Part shown: positions 52,497-61,792 of the stretch, one piece after another
Layout of the letters: the number at the start of each line of letters is the position of its first letter
Numbering within the stretch: position 1 is the first letter of the stretch
NCBI RefSeq assembly: GCF_006346335.1
Contig: NZ_VDMC01000002.1
Span: 434,001-498,000 of the forward strand
From: Aequorivita sinensis
Lineage (GTDB): Bacteria > Bacteroidota > Bacteroidia > Flavobacteriales > Flavobacteriaceae
Direction: 5' to 3'
Length of the DNA stretch: 64,000 nt
Made by a program: the position numbers and the translations under genes
Notes under the pieces: model-generated
Seen by the model: only the letters and a program-made list of their open reading frames with translations
Told to the model about the DNA's origin: nothing
The model's database searches: none

Positions 52497-52570
52497 GGCG
52501 AGGTAGCTCAGCTGGTTAGAGCGTCGGATTCATAACCCGGAGGCCTCGGGTTCAAGTCCCGATCTCGCTA
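52497..52570 (+). tRNA. tRNA-Met (anticodon CAT)
   Basis: The 74 nt fold as a cloverleaf. Acceptor arms GGCGAGG and TCTCGCT pair with G-U at both ends, the D-arm is GCTC/GAGC, the anticodon loop is TTCATAA, and the T-arm is TCGGG-TTCAAGT-CCCGA. CCA is not encoded. The paired 1-72 ends and anticodon stem without three G-C pairs argue for elongator rather than initiator tRNA. A CAT anticodon could also be tRNA-Ile2 after lysidine modification, which sequence alone does not fully exclude. The A31-C39 pair at the loop base is mismatched. Confidence 0.92.
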
Positions 52571-52591
52571 CAGAGTTTAATACTCAAATTC

Positions 52592-52623
52592 AAACGGTTA
52601 GGTTTATTCCTAACCGTTTTTTT
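52592..52623 (+). terminator. tRNA-Met terminator
   Basis: AAACGGTTAGG-TTTATT-CCTAACCGTTT followed by a run of T. Confidence 0.9.
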
Positions 52624-52724
52624 ATGCAATCAACTTTTGAATTTAGTACCTTAGAGCACAGAATTAGATACGATTTGAAACAAATTATTCTAAACGGTAA
52701 TTCTTAAAACTACACCTATCTATA

Positions 52725-53453
52725 ATGTGCTACGAAACCGCCCTCACAAAAAAGAAAAAGGAAGTAAAAGAAAACTTTAATAAAGACTTTGCTAATCCCG
52801 AACAATACGAGATTTACTATCATCGCTCTGGATTTACTCATCCCAATCTTCAAATTGTAAAAATGAATGAACCCAACACTATTTATCCGGCTGAATGGGG
52901 ATATGTACCAAGTTGGGGAATGAGAGATATCACAGCGTTTAGAAAAAAATACAACACCTTAAATATAAAGTCCGAAACACTATTTCAAGGGTTATCCAAA
53001 GAAGCAGCCTTCGAGAACCGCTGCCTAATTATAGCCGATGGTTTTTTTGAACCACATAAAACTGCGGGAAATTCTATTCCCTACTTCTGTTATATCCCAA
53101 CCGATAAATATGCAGATAACCGTGATTTGTTTGTATTTGGTGGGATTTATTCTGAAATAGAAGATGATACAAATCAATTTACCTGCTCAATTCTTACTAT
53201 GGAAGCAAATCCTTTTTTCACTGAGGTTCACAATGTCAAAAAAAGACAACCTCTTGTACTTGATGAAGAATTGTACGGCGAATGGTTCAATCCTGATTTA
53301 AATGAAGGAAATGTATTAGAATTAATCAAAAATGGCTTTACCTCAAAAGAATTTAAGGCTCATCCTGTAAGCACAGATCTTTATAAGCGGAATTTAAACA
53401 CAAACAAACCCTATATTATCGAGGAGGTTCCACCTCCAAATCTTTTGTTTTAA
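52725..53453 (+). CDS. SOS response-associated peptidase (SRAP, YedK/HMCES-like)
   Basis: The 242-aa protein protects abasic sites in single-stranded DNA by forming a thiazolidine cross-link. The essential Cys2 is present (MCYET). GYVPSWG, the active-site Glu in IADGFFEPHKT and the His in TEVHNVKKRQPLVLD complete the SRAP site. Fewer than 10 kb separate it from fmt and the second RecQ. No LexA-type operator is seen upstream. Confidence 0.92.
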   Translation: MCYETALTKKKKEVKENFNKDFANPEQYEIYYHRSGFTHPNLQIVKMNEPNTIYPAEWGYVPSWGMRDITAFRKKYNTLNIKSETLFQGLSKEAAFENRCLIIADGFFEPHKTAGNSIPYFCYIPTDKYADNRDLFVFGGIYSEIEDDTNQFTCSILTMEANPFFTEVHNVKKRQPLVLDEELYGEWFNPDLNEGNVLELIKNGFTSKEFKAHPVSTDLYKRNLNTNKPYIIEEVPPPNLLF

Positions 53454-53475
53454 TAAAATTTTATTCTTTATAATT

Positions 53476-54210
53476 CTAGCGATATTCAGGGTTCTTAAAC
53501 TCCCAACGTGCTCCATCATCCCAATCATTTCTAGAATTTCCATAGTTTGAGTAACCGTTATTTGATTTTAACATTGAAGCTAGGTGAAGTAAATTATAAG
53601 TCATAAAAGTAGTATTCCTATTGGTAAAATCGCTTTCAAAACCTACGGGTTGCTTTAATTTTTTACCCTGCCATTCGGTATCTCCATAACTAGGGCCAGG
53701 ACCTACCTCTCCTATCCATCCACAGTCAGCTTGTGGAGGTATAGAATACCCTATATGCTGAAGTGAATACAGTATTCCCATTGCACAATGTTTTATTCCA
53801 TCTTCATTGCCTGTTACTACACACCCACCAACCTTTCCGTAAAACAAGTATTGTCCTTTATCGTTGGTTTGACCACTCATAGCGTAAAGTCTTTCTATAA
53901 GTTTTTGTGCAATTGAAGATTTTTCTCCCAACCATATTGGTGTACCTACGATAAGAATATCTGCATTAATAATTCTTTTAAATAACATTGGCCAGTCATC
54001 TTTTTCCCAATTATGTTCCGTCATATCAGGATATACCCCAGAAGCAACTTCAAAATCTACCAATCGGATTTCATCTATTCTAACTTTTTCCTTCCTCATT
54101 ATTTGTTTTGAAACATTTATCAATGAGTCAGTATGGCTAGTTTCTGGAGATTTTTTCAATGTACAATTTACATACATCGCACTCAAATTGGTGAAGTCTG
54201 GAGATTTCAT
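53476..54210 (-). CDS. Flavodoxin/NADPH-dependent FMN reductase-like protein
   Basis: The 244-aa protein has the flavodoxin-like fold: LSAMYVNCTLKKSPETSHTD (phosphate-binding loop), then ILIVGTPIWLGEKSSIAQKL and GGCVVTGNEDGIKHCAMGIL (isoalloxazine loops). It is a predicted flavin-dependent oxidoreductase with unknown substrate. The last 40 residues (SNNGYSNYGNSRNDWDDGAR) are polar and unusual for the core fold. It is convergent with the SRAP gene, 22 bp away. Confidence 0.85.
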   Translation of the reverse strand: MKSPDFTNLSAMYVNCTLKKSPETSHTDSLINVSKQIMRKEKVRIDEIRLVDFEVASGVYPDMTEHNWEKDDWPMLFKRIINADILIVGTPIWLGEKSSIAQKLIERLYAMSGQTNDKGQYLFYGKVGGCVVTGNEDGIKHCAMGILYSLQHIGYSIPPQADCGWIGEVGPGPSYGDTEWQGKKLKQPVGFESDFTNRNTTFMTYNLLHLASMLKSNNGYSNYGNSRNDWDDGARWEFKNPEYR

Positions 54211-54450
54211 AAAACAATTTTAATTGATTCTGTTATAAGTTACAACATGTTTTTTAAATTGGCGTGATATCGTAGAAATTCCACAGTCTAAAATTTTAGA
54301 TAATATTCAAACATCTAGAAAATATTTCTAAAAAATCCTGCTATTAAAAGTATTCGTTTTAGAATAGAAATTAGATAGATATCAATGAGTTTTGCTAATA
54401 ATTATTAGATCTAATCTTCGACACTATCAACAATTAAAATTATAAAAACC
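54211..54450. other. Intergenic region, no gene seen
   Basis: AT-rich gap upstream of the flavodoxin-like gene and downstream of hisS. Apart from the hisS terminator at its right edge I see nothing. Confidence 0.5.
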
Positions 54451-54486
54451 AAAAATCCCGCTGAATATATTTTCCAGGGGATTTTT
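54451..54486 (-). terminator. hisS terminator
   Basis: AAAAATCCC (54451-54459) pairs with GGGATTTTT (54478-54486). On the minus strand the stem ends in GATTTTTGG. Confidence 0.75.
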
Positions 54487-54513
54487 GATATATCTGCGTA
54501 AAGTAGTAATAAT

Positions 54514-55881
54514 CTATTCTGCTAAAAAACTTTCTAGCTCTGAATAACTCATCATTGTTTGTTCTCCAGTTTTCATGTTTTTAAGCGTAAAAGCTTCGGC
54601 TTCCATTTCCTTTTCACCTGCTAAGATTGTAAATGGAATATTGCGCTTATCGGCGTAGCCCATCTGTTTCCCCATTTTTGCCGAATCTGGATATAACTCA
54701 GCTTTTACATTAGCACCACGCAACTTTGAAATTGTTTTCATGGCGTACAACGCTTCTTTTTCACCAAAGTTTAGGAATAGCGCTCTACTATTTTCAGAAA
54801 TGGCTTCTGGAAAAAGATTTAGCTCTTCAAGAACAAGATATGTTCTATCCAAACCAAATGAAATCCCCATCCCACTCATATCTTTTAAGCCGAAAATCCC
54901 AGTAAGATCATCGTATCTTCCACCACCGCCTATACTTCCCATTTTCACTTCTTTGGGAGCAGCTACTTCTAAGATAGCACCTGTGTAATAGTTTAAACCA
55001 CGCGCTAAGGTTACATCTATTTGCAATGAAGCAGACTTTAAACCGAGCGTTTCAATATTTTTAGTGATAAATTGTAACTCTTCCACCCCTTGCATTCCTG
55101 TTTCAGATTCAGAAAGCATTTCGCTTAAGGATTTTAAGTTGTCATCATTATTTCCTGAGAAAGTAAATAATGGTTGCAATTTGTCTAGGGCTTCTTCAGA
55201 AATTCCTTTTATTCGCATTTCCTTTTTTACGCCTTCCTCACCTATTTTGTCAAGTTTATCTAAAGCCACCGTGAAATCTATCAGTTTGTCTTCTGCACCA
55301 ATAGTTTCAGCGATACCGCTTAAAACCTTACGATTGTTTATTTTAATAGTTACTCCTTTTAGTCCAAGTTTGGTATAAACAGCATCATAGAGCTGCACAA
55401 ATTCCACTTCTTGCCAAAGCGATTTTGAACCTACAACATCTGCATCGCACTGATAAAATTCGCGGAACCGTCCTTTTTGAGGCCTATCTGCACGCCATAC
55501 AGGTTGAATTTGGTAACGTTTAAAAGGAAAAGTAATTTCGTTTTGATGCTGAACAACATAGCGAGCAAAAGGAACTGTAAGATCATAACGCAAGGCTTTT
55601 TCAGAAATCTTAGCCGTCATTTTAATGCTGTTTTTTTCAGAGTAAAGCCCATCGTCTACTTTAGAAAGATAATCTCCACTATTAAGAATTTTGAAAATCA
55701 AACGATCCCCTTCTTCACCATATTTCCCCATTAAGGTATCACTGTTTTCAAATGATGGGGTTTCAATAGGCTGGAAACCATAAAGAGAAAATGTTTCTTT
55801 TATAGTATTAAAAATATAGTTACGTTTAGATACTTCTTCAGGAGTAAAATCGCGAGTACCTTTTGGAATAGACGGTTTCAA
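54514..55881 (-). CDS. hisS: Histidyl-tRNA synthetase
   Basis: Class II aminoacyl-tRNA synthetase of 455 aa that charges tRNA-His. The N-terminus is [20 protein letters not shown]. Motif 1 lies near [20 protein letters not shown], motif 2 is [17 protein letters not shown], and the His-specific [14 protein letters not shown] precedes motif 3 [18 protein letters not shown]-terminal anticodon-binding domain ([20 protein letters not shown]) ends the protein. It is divergent from an ABC permease gene across a mosaic heptamer array. Confidence 0.95.
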   Translation of the reverse strand: MKPSIPKGTRDFTPEEVSKRNYIFNTIKETFSLYGFQPIETPSFENSDTLMGKYGEEGDRLIFKILNSGDYLSKVDDGLYSEKNSIKMTAKISEKALRYDLTVPFARYVVQHQNEITFPFKRYQIQPVWRADRPQKGRFREFYQCDADVVGSKSLWQEVEFVQLYDAVYTKLGLKGVTIKINNRKVLSGIAETIGAEDKLIDFTVALDKLDKIGEEGVKKEMRIKGISEEALDKLQPLFTFSGNNDDNLKSLSEMLSESETGMQGVEELQFITKNIETLGLKSASLQIDVTLARGLNYYTGAILEVAAPKEVKMGSIGGGGRYDDLTGIFGLKDMSGMGISFGLDRTYLVLEELNLFPEAISENSRALFLNFGEKEALYAMKTISKLRGANVKAELYPDSAKMGKQMGYADKRNIPFTILAGEKEMEAEAFTLKNMKTGEQTMMSYSELESFLAE

Positions 55882-55883
55882 AA

Positions 55884-56002
55884 TAGATTATAGATTTTAG
55901 ATTTTATAAAAAAGAGAAGAGAGAAGAGAGAAAGATGGTGAGAATTTCAAACAACCAAACTCATAACTCATAACTCATAACTCATAACTCATAACTCATA
56001 AC
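55884..56002. repeat. Mosaic 7-bp-period array ending in (TCATAAC)6
   Basis: From 55884 about 17 heptads remain in register: TAGATTA, TAGATTT, TAGATTT, TATAAAA, AAGAGAA, GAGAGAA, GAGAGAA, AGATGGT, GAGAATT, TCAAACA, ACCAAAC and then six perfect TCATAAC units. The array starts three bases upstream of the hisS ATG, so it lies in the hisS promoter or leader region. Confidence 0.75.
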
Positions 56003-56078
56003 TTAAAGAAGCAAATATCTTAAATAATAGTAACTTTATCCAACTTTTGCCGTCTAATGAGAAACTCAAACTAAAAAT

Positions 56079-57320
56079 ATGTTTTCACTCTTTTGGGAAA
56101 ATGTTCGAATTGCACTTGGCTCTATTAAAGGGCAACTGCTTAGAACTATATTAACTATCGTAATTATAGGCATTGGTATTTGGGCTCTTGTAGGGATTTT
56201 AAGTGCCGTAAAAGCACTGGAAAACACTATATCGGGCAATTTTGCATCTATGGGTGCCAATACTTTTAATATTCAACGATACGAATTTGAAGTACAAAGT
56301 AATAGAAGCGGCGAACGCGAAAAGGTAAACCCTATAATTAGCTACAACAACGTTCGTGAGTTTTTAAATAAATATGAATTCCCACAAACAAAAACTTCGC
56401 TTTCATTTTTAGGTACCGCCGGCGCCGAGGTAAAATTTGGCTCAGAAAAAACAGATCCAGAAGTAAAAGTTTATGGTATTAATGAAAACTATCTTGAAAC
56501 CTCGGGTACAGAAATAGAAAAAGGAAGAAATTTTACAGTTTTTGATGTTGAAAACAACAATAAGGTGTGTATTATAGGCTCCGATTTTATGAAAAGTCTT
56601 TTTAAGAACGAAGACCCTATTAATAAAACGATTAGCATACGCGGGGTTAAGTTTAAAGTTATAGGCTTACTTGAATCTAAAGGCTCTACATTTGGCAATA
56701 ATCAAGATTTAAGGGTTTTAATTCCCGTTCAAGTTGCACGAAGTATGTACACTCAGCCTAACATTAATTACAACATTAGTGTAATGGTTGGCGACAAACA
56801 GTATATGGAAGCAGCACAAGATGAAGCAATAATTACTTTCAGAAACATACGCGGACTTAGTCCAGTTGAAGAAAATAATTTCGGTCTTGAGCGCAGTGAC
56901 GATTTAATAAATAGGATTGCAACAATGACGGGGTATTTAGAAATTGCCGCCTGGATAATAAGTATCATCACAATTTTGGGATCTTCAATAGCTCTGATGA
57001 ATATTATGCTAGTATCTGTGACTGAGCGTACTCGGGAAATTGGTGTCCGTAAGGCATTAGGAGCCAAACGATCTACAATATCTACTCAGTTCTTTATGGA
57101 AACTATAGTAATTGGTCAGTTTGGAAGTATACTCGGGATTATTCTCGGAATCCTAACCGGATATGGCTTCGCAAAAGCTTTCGATTTCGATTTTACCTTA
57201 CCTTGGACTGCAATGATTTGGGCTACAATAATAACCTTTATAGTAGCTGTTATTGCAGGCTCCTACCCTGCTTCAAAAGCTGCACGTTTAGATCCTATTG
57301 AGAGTTTAAGGTATGAATAA
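56079..57320 (+). CDS. ABC transporter permease (MacB/FtsX type)
   Basis: The 413-aa inner-membrane protein has one N-terminal helix (LLRTILTIVIIGIGIWALVG, about 20-40), a large MacB-type periplasmic domain (about 45-280) and an FtsX domain with three helices (IISIITILGSSIALMNIMLV, then ERTREIGVRKALGAKRSTIS, and a final helix before GSYPASKAARLDPIESLRYE). It would work with a separate ATPase, not present in this window, to export or mechanically transmit across the envelope. Its substrate is unknown. Confidence 0.9.
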   Translation: MFSLFWENVRIALGSIKGQLLRTILTIVIIGIGIWALVGILSAVKALENTISGNFASMGANTFNIQRYEFEVQSNRSGEREKVNPIISYNNVREFLNKYEFPQTKTSLSFLGTAGAEVKFGSEKTDPEVKVYGINENYLETSGTEIEKGRNFTVFDVENNNKVCIIGSDFMKSLFKNEDPINKTISIRGVKFKVIGLLESKGSTFGNNQDLRVLIPVQVARSMYTQPNINYNISVMVGDKQYMEAAQDEAIITFRNIRGLSPVEENNFGLERSDDLINRIATMTGYLEIAAWIISIITILGSSIALMNIMLVSVTERTREIGVRKALGAKRSTISTQFFMETIVIGQFGSILGIILGILTGYGFAKAFDFDFTLPWTAMIWATIITFIVAVIAGSYPASKAARLDPIESLRYE

Positions 57321-57335
57321 GTAAAACTATAACAT

Positions 57336-57388
57336 AAGGAAAGCCCCAAATCTCAAAATTAAACTTCTGAAATTTGGGGCTTTTTAAT
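57336..57388 (+). terminator. ABC permease terminator
   Basis: AAAGCCCCAAAT (57341-57352) pairs with ATTTGGGGCTTT (57373-57384), followed by TT. It lies between convergent genes. Confidence 0.85.
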
Positions 57389-57395
57389 TTGAAAA

Positions 57396-57869
57396 TTATT
57401 CTTTCAATAGGTCGCTAAAATAAGTATAAAGTTCACCTTTTGTAATAACAGCACCTTGCTGAATTAGAATAAAAATATCTTTATTTCTATCTTCTTTAAT
57501 TGCTTTAGTAGATGTGTACAAGCTTACTGCATCGTCGTGTAAATTTTGCTGAAGCCATTTGTAGCCGTATTCGGTTGTAATATCAACCTCTTCCTTATCA
57601 ATTTTTATTGCGATAAGTTCCATAAAAGCATCTGTAATATGAAAAAGCATTAATTGCTTAGGCGAAATGTGCTCTAGGTATTTAACTTTCTTAAGCACAC
57701 CTTCCCATATTAAGTCGCTAAAAACATCTAACTCTTCTTCAGCTACTTCAGGTTTTTCAACTTTTAACTTAGCCCATTCGTCTGCAGTAATGGACTGAGT
57801 AGCTAGAAAGTTGATAAACTCCTGGTGTAATTCTTCAAATTGTTCTTTTGTTAATCTGGCGTATTTCAT
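57396..57869 (-). CDS. Conserved Bacteroidota protein, DUF6495-like
   Basis: The 157-aa cytoplasmic protein begins MKYARLTKEQFEELHQEFIN and is mostly helical: FLATQSITADEWAKLKVEKP, VAEEELDVFSDLIWEGVLKK, EHISPKQLMLFHITDAFMEL and the C-terminal AVITKGELYTYFSDLLKE. I recall proteins of this kind next to rplI in flavobacteria as DUF6495; the name is from memory. It has no signal, membrane segment or enzymatic motif. A terminator separates it from rplI. Confidence 0.75.
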   Translation of the reverse strand: MKYARLTKEQFEELHQEFINFLATQSITADEWAKLKVEKPEVAEEELDVFSDLIWEGVLKKVKYLEHISPKQLMLFHITDAFMELIAIKIDKEEVDITTEYGYKWLQQNLHDDAVSLYTSTKAIKEDRNKDIFILIQQGAVITKGELYTYFSDLLKE

Positions 57870-57915
57870 TTTTGGTATCTGTTATCTATTGTAATTGAAA
57901 ACCTATTTCCAAATA

Positions 57916-57948
57916 AAAAGCCTTCCTCAAACTGAGAAAGGCTTTTTT
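57916..57948 (-). terminator. Terminator of the rpsF-rpsR-rplI operon
   Basis: AAAAGCCTT (57916-57924) pairs with AAGGCTTTT (57938-57946), with inner CTC/GAG pairs. It has T-rich tails on both strands. Confidence 0.88.
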
Positions 57949-57965
57949 ATATTCAATTGAATAAA

Positions 57966-58418
57966 TTATTTTGCTTCCGCAACAACCTCAAATGCGAAGT
58001 TGCTAATCACATCTCTGTGGAAACGGATAGTTGCTTCGTAAGGTCCTGTACGCTTAATAGCTCCACCAGCAATCATGATGAATTTCTTCTCGATAGATAC
58101 ACCTGCTTTTTCAAGTGCTTCTGCAAGATCAGCGTTGTTTACTGAACCAAATAATTTATCACCTTCACCAGTTTTGGCAGAGATTTTAATTTCAAGTCCG
58201 TTTAATTTCTCAGCCTGTGTTTTTGCTTCATCAACTATTTTCTGTTCTTTAAAAGCGCGTTGTTTTAAAGTTTCAGCAAGTACTTTTTTAGCTGAAGGAG
58301 TAGCAAGTACTGCATGTCCTTGAGGTATTAAGTAGTTTCTTCCGTAGCCGTTCTTAACAGTTACAATATCATCTGCAAAACCCAGATTTTCTACGTCATT
58401 CTTTAATATAAGTTCCAT
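57966..58418 (-). CDS. rplI: 50S ribosomal protein L9
   Basis: The 150-aa protein begins MELILKNDVENLGFADDIVT and has VKNGYGRNYLIPQGHAVLAT, the L9 N-domain signature. The long linker helix and C-terminal domain (EGDKLFGSVNNADLAEALEK) follow. It binds 23S rRNA near the L1 stalk. Last gene of the S6-S18-L9 operon, 16 bp after rpsR. Confidence 0.96.
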   Translation of the reverse strand: MELILKNDVENLGFADDIVTVKNGYGRNYLIPQGHAVLATPSAKKVLAETLKQRAFKEQKIVDEAKTQAEKLNGLEIKISAKTGEGDKLFGSVNNADLAEALEKAGVSIEKKFIMIAGGAIKRTGPYEATIRFHRDVISNFAFEVVAEAK

Positions 58419-58434
58419 AATACGTTCTGGTTTT

Positions 58435-58731
58435 TTATTTTAATAGATCGGTTACATATGGCATAAGTGCCAAGTGGCGTGCTCTTTTAACTGCAACTGC
58501 AACTTTTCTTTGGTACTTCAATGAAGTTCCAGTAAGTCTTCTTGGTAAAATTTTACCTTGTTCGTTTACAAATCTTAATAAGAAATCTGCATCTTTATAG
58601 TCAACGTATTTAATACCTGACCTTTTAAACATACAATACTTCTTAGTCTTGTTTGTTTCTATATTAAGCGGAGTAAGATATCTGATCTCTCCGTCTTTTT
58701 TTCCTTTTGCTTGTTGTTGTAATGTTGCCAT
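58435..58731 (-). CDS. rpsR: 30S ribosomal protein S18
   Basis: The 98-aa protein has [40 protein letters not shown] and [15 protein letters not shown] Cys in KKYCMFKR is the only cysteine kept from the zinc-type form. It pairs with S6 in the small-subunit platform. It starts 3 bp after the rpsF stop. Confidence 0.96.
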   Translation of the reverse strand: MATLQQQAKGKKDGEIRYLTPLNIETNKTKKYCMFKRSGIKYVDYKDADFLLRFVNEQGKILPRRLTGTSLKYQRKVAVAVKRARHLALMPYVTDLLK

Positions 58732-58734
58732 AAT

Positions 58735-59073
58735 TTAAGCTGATTTTTTATTGCGATTTCTTCTCTTCTCTGCCCAAGCAATTGCGTGCTTATCAAGGCT
58801 TACAGTAAGGTAACGCATAAAACGCTCATCCCTTTTGAATTCAGTTTCTAATTCGTTTACAGTATCACCTTCTACAGTGTACTCAAACAGGTGGTAAAAC
58901 CCACTTTTTTTCTTTTGAATTGGGTAAGCAAGTTTCTTCAAGCCCCAATTTTCTTTGGATATCATCTTAGCACCTTTAGAAACAAGAAAATCTTCGTATT
59001 TCTTTACTGTCTCCTTTATCTGATCTTCAGATAAAACGGGATTTAAGATGAAAACAGTTTCGTAATGATTCAT
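58735..59073 (-). CDS. rpsF: 30S ribosomal protein S6
   Basis: I start at the ATG at 59073 (MNHYETVFILNPVLSEDQIK), the conserved S6 start; an in-frame ATG at 59142 would add 23 residues overlapping the promoter region. The 112-aa protein has NWGLKKLAYPIQKKKSGFYH and RDERFMRYLTVSLDKHAIAW. First gene of the operon, with a clear promoter 50 bp upstream. Confidence 0.96.
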   Translation of the reverse strand: MNHYETVFILNPVLSEDQIKETVKKYEDFLVSKGAKMISKENWGLKKLAYPIQKKKSGFYHLFEYTVEGDTVNELETEFKRDERFMRYLTVSLDKHAIAWAEKRRNRNKKSA

Positions 59074-59128
59074 AAAAAATCTATTAAAATTATTATTAAA
59101 ACTCCTTGACTTCCTGCCAAAGAGGGTG

Positions 59129-59159
59129 CAAAAGTAATACATTATTTGGTTTAATCAAA
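59129..59159 (-). promoter_or_regulatory. Promoter of rpsF-rpsR-rplI
   Basis: On the minus strand TTTG (59159-59156), 19 bp, TACTTTTG (59136-59129): an exact match to the Bacteroidota consensus. The leader of about 50 nt could hold an S6:S18 binding hairpin, but I see only a weak CTTTG/CAAGG stem. Confidence 0.75.
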
Positions 59160-59252
59160 CCTATTTTTAAATAGAATTTAAAGAAATGCCCAATAAATCT
59201 TCAAGTTGATATACTTTACTAAAGTATTTATGTACTCGACATATTCTTAATT

Positions 59253-61703
59253 TTAATAATTATCCACATCTATATTAATACGCACACTTGAAAAATCTTT
59301 AATCGTATTAAAACTACGCTGTACGTTATTAATATATTTCTTACTCTTATCTAAAGACTGATCCTTCGGAATTTTGATGAGGACATTAATAATATACATA
59401 TTCTTAATTCTTCCAATAGGTGGGGGTTCAGGACCTAAAACATTTTCTTTAAACGGAAATTGTAGCGCTTGAGCAAACCAAGCAGAAGCTTTTTGAACTT
59501 TTTTTAAATTCTTGTCTTTAAAAACAATTTTTATAGTTCTATAGTATGGAGGATATTTAAAATTGTACCGCTCTTCTAATTGTTCCTTATACATCTCGGC
59601 ATAATCATTAACGCTAACTTGCTTTAAAATTTGATGATACGGATTGTACGTTTGTATTAAAACTTTACCTCTTTTTTGTGTACGTCCTGCCCTACCCGAC
59701 ACTTGTTGAAGTAATTGAAAACTACGTTCGTGAGCTCTAAAATCGGGGAAATTTAGAAGGTTATCGGCATTCATCACCCCTACCAAACCTATATTTCTAA
59801 AATCTAACCCTTTAGCCAGCATTTGAGTACCCACCAAAATATCTATTTCTTCATTTTCTAGTGCTTCAATAAGTTTTGAATACGCGTGTTTTCCCCTGGT
59901 AGTATCTTGGTCCATCCTTGCGATTTTGTGATTCGGGAAAAGTGGTTTTAATTCGTTTTCAACCTGTTCGGTTCCAAATCCTTTTGTGTCTAGCGTTTCA
60001 CTCCCACAAGCTATGCAACTTAGCATCATCGCTATTTTGTATCCGCAGTAATGGCAACGCAACTGATTTTTATATTGATGAAAAGTTAGACTTACATCGC
60101 AATTAGGGCATTGAGGCGAAACACCACAAGTTGTACACTCTACCACTGGCGAATAACCTCTTCTATTCTGAAAAAGAATAACCTGTTCCCCATTTCCTAA
60201 AGTTTCACGCATTTCTTCCAGCAGTCTATCACTGAAATGCCCCGTCATTTGCTTTTTACGGCTTTTCTCCTTTATATCTACCAATTCAATTTCAGGCATT
60301 AGTACGTTTCCGAAACGCTTTTTTAGGGTTACCAACCCAAATTTTCCTGTTTTAGCATTGTAATAGCTTTCTAAAGATGGTGTTGCAGACCCCATCAAAA
60401 CCTTTGCTTTGTGAAGTTTTGCTAATACTATAGAGCTGTCTCGAGCATTGTAACGTGGTGAAGGACTATATTGCTTAAATGATGGCTCGTGCTCTTCATC
60501 TACTATTATGAATCCTAGATTTTTAAAAGGTAAAAATAATGATGAACGCGCACCAATAACCACTTGTGCTTTTGACTTTTCATTCAATACATTATTCCAA
60601 ACCTCAACCCTTTCATTTACTGAAAATTTTGAATGGTAAACAGAGATTTTTTCTCCAAAATATTTTTGAAGTCGAGTAATTAATTGTGTAGTCAAGGCAA
60701 TTTCAGGAAGCATATATAAAACCTGCTTTCCCGTAGCTATCATTTGTTCTATTAAACGAACATAAATTTCAGTTTTCCCACTAGATGTTACACCGTGAAG
60801 TAATACAACATCTTTTTCAGCAAAAGTAGCTTTAATCTCTTGGTAGGCTTTTGTTTGTGCTTCGCTTAACTCTTTAATATCTGTGGTAGCTTCACCCGAA
60901 AACTCTACCCTATCTTTTTGAATAAAATATTCTTCTAAAACTCCTTTATCGATAAGCGATTTTAAAGTGGAAGCCGAGGCATTACTTTTCTTTTGAAGTG
61001 CTATAGTTGTAATCGGTTTTTTTGTCTGACTACTCAGTACAAACAAATTCATAAGCATTTCGCGTTGTTTTGGAGCGCGACTCATCGAATCTAAAAGTTG
61101 ACGTAAATTCTCTTCAGAAGTATATTCAGGTGAAAGCTTCACATAGCGAACAAGCTTTGGGGTGTATAGCTCGTAAACGGTTTCTTCAACATCAACAACT
61201 TTTTTATCTATTAATTTATTAATAACAGAAACCACATTTTTCTTATCGAGTATAGAGCGCACTTCATTTATGTGTAATGAAGTTTGATTTTGAAGCGCTT
61301 CAAATACTAAAAACTCTTCATCTGTAAGTGATTTTTCCTCTATATTAATTTCGGTAGAAAGCTTAATCATTGTTTCACTTTCCAATAAAAAAGCACTTGG
61401 TAAAGCAGCCTTAATCACTTCCCCTAATGAACACATATAATACTTCGCAATCCACTCCCAATGCTTTAACTGATGAATTGTAATTATGGGGGTTTCATCT
61501 AAAATATGATCTATAGACTTGGTTTCGTAGCCTACCGGAGCTTGATCGTGAACTTGATAAACAATTCCCGTAAAAACTTTTGACTTTCCAAATGGGATAG
61601 CTACACGCATACCCGGTTGCAGAAAAGCAGCTTCATCCTTGTTTACACTATAAGTGAAGGTTTGTTTTAAAGGAATAGGAAGAATAACATCTATAAAAAA
61701 CAA
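59253..61703 (-). CDS. priA: Primosomal replication helicase PriA
   Basis: The 816-aa protein restarts stalled replication forks. An N-terminal 3'-end-binding domain (DVILPIPLKQTFTYSV, MRVAIPFGKSKVFTGIVY) is followed by a helicase core with Walker A GVTSSGKTEIY, IIVDEEHEPSFKQY and GSATPSLESYYN. The zinc-binding insert has all eight cysteines (CTTCGVSPQCPNC and CHYCGYK with CIAC). The second RecA-like domain has GTQMLAKGLDFRNIGLVG and QLLQQVSGRAGR. Confidence 0.95.
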   Translation of the reverse strand: MFFIDVILPIPLKQTFTYSVNKDEAAFLQPGMRVAIPFGKSKVFTGIVYQVHDQAPVGYETKSIDHILDETPIITIHQLKHWEWIAKYYMCSLGEVIKAALPSAFLLESETMIKLSTEINIEEKSLTDEEFLVFEALQNQTSLHINEVRSILDKKNVVSVINKLIDKKVVDVEETVYELYTPKLVRYVKLSPEYTSEENLRQLLDSMSRAPKQREMLMNLFVLSSQTKKPITTIALQKKSNASASTLKSLIDKGVLEEYFIQKDRVEFSGEATTDIKELSEAQTKAYQEIKATFAEKDVVLLHGVTSSGKTEIYVRLIEQMIATGKQVLYMLPEIALTTQLITRLQKYFGEKISVYHSKFSVNERVEVWNNVLNEKSKAQVVIGARSSLFLPFKNLGFIIVDEEHEPSFKQYSPSPRYNARDSSIVLAKLHKAKVLMGSATPSLESYYNAKTGKFGLVTLKKRFGNVLMPEIELVDIKEKSRKKQMTGHFSDRLLEEMRETLGNGEQVILFQNRRGYSPVVECTTCGVSPQCPNCDVSLTFHQYKNQLRCHYCGYKIAMMLSCIACGSETLDTKGFGTEQVENELKPLFPNHKIARMDQDTTRGKHAYSKLIEALENEEIDILVGTQMLAKGLDFRNIGLVGVMNADNLLNFPDFRAHERSFQLLQQVSGRAGRTQKRGKVLIQTYNPYHQILKQVSVNDYAEMYKEQLEERYNFKYPPYYRTIKIVFKDKNLKKVQKASAWFAQALQFPFKENVLGPEPPPIGRIKNMYIINVLIKIPKDQSLDKSKKYINNVQRSFNTIKDFSSVRINIDVDNY

Positions 61704-61743
61704 AAGGAAAAATTATTTGATTAATTATTTGATTTGAAGACAC

Positions 61744-61769
61744 AAAAAAGGCCACCAAAATGGTGGCCT
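61744..61769 (-). terminator. Terminator of the DUF2147 gene
   Basis: AGGCCACCA-AAA-TGGTGGCCT with a six-T tail on the minus strand. Confidence 0.9.
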
Positions 61770-61792
61770 AAAGATACTGTTTTTATGATTTT

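Noticed and set aside
52497-52570. Integration site at the tRNA-Met 3' end
   Set aside because: The tRNA is followed directly by its terminator and ordinary genes. No repeat of its 3' end or integrase was found nearby.
59074-59128. S6:S18-binding leader in front of rpsF
   Set aside because: Only a 5-bp weak stem is visible in the leader, which is not enough to call the regulatory element.
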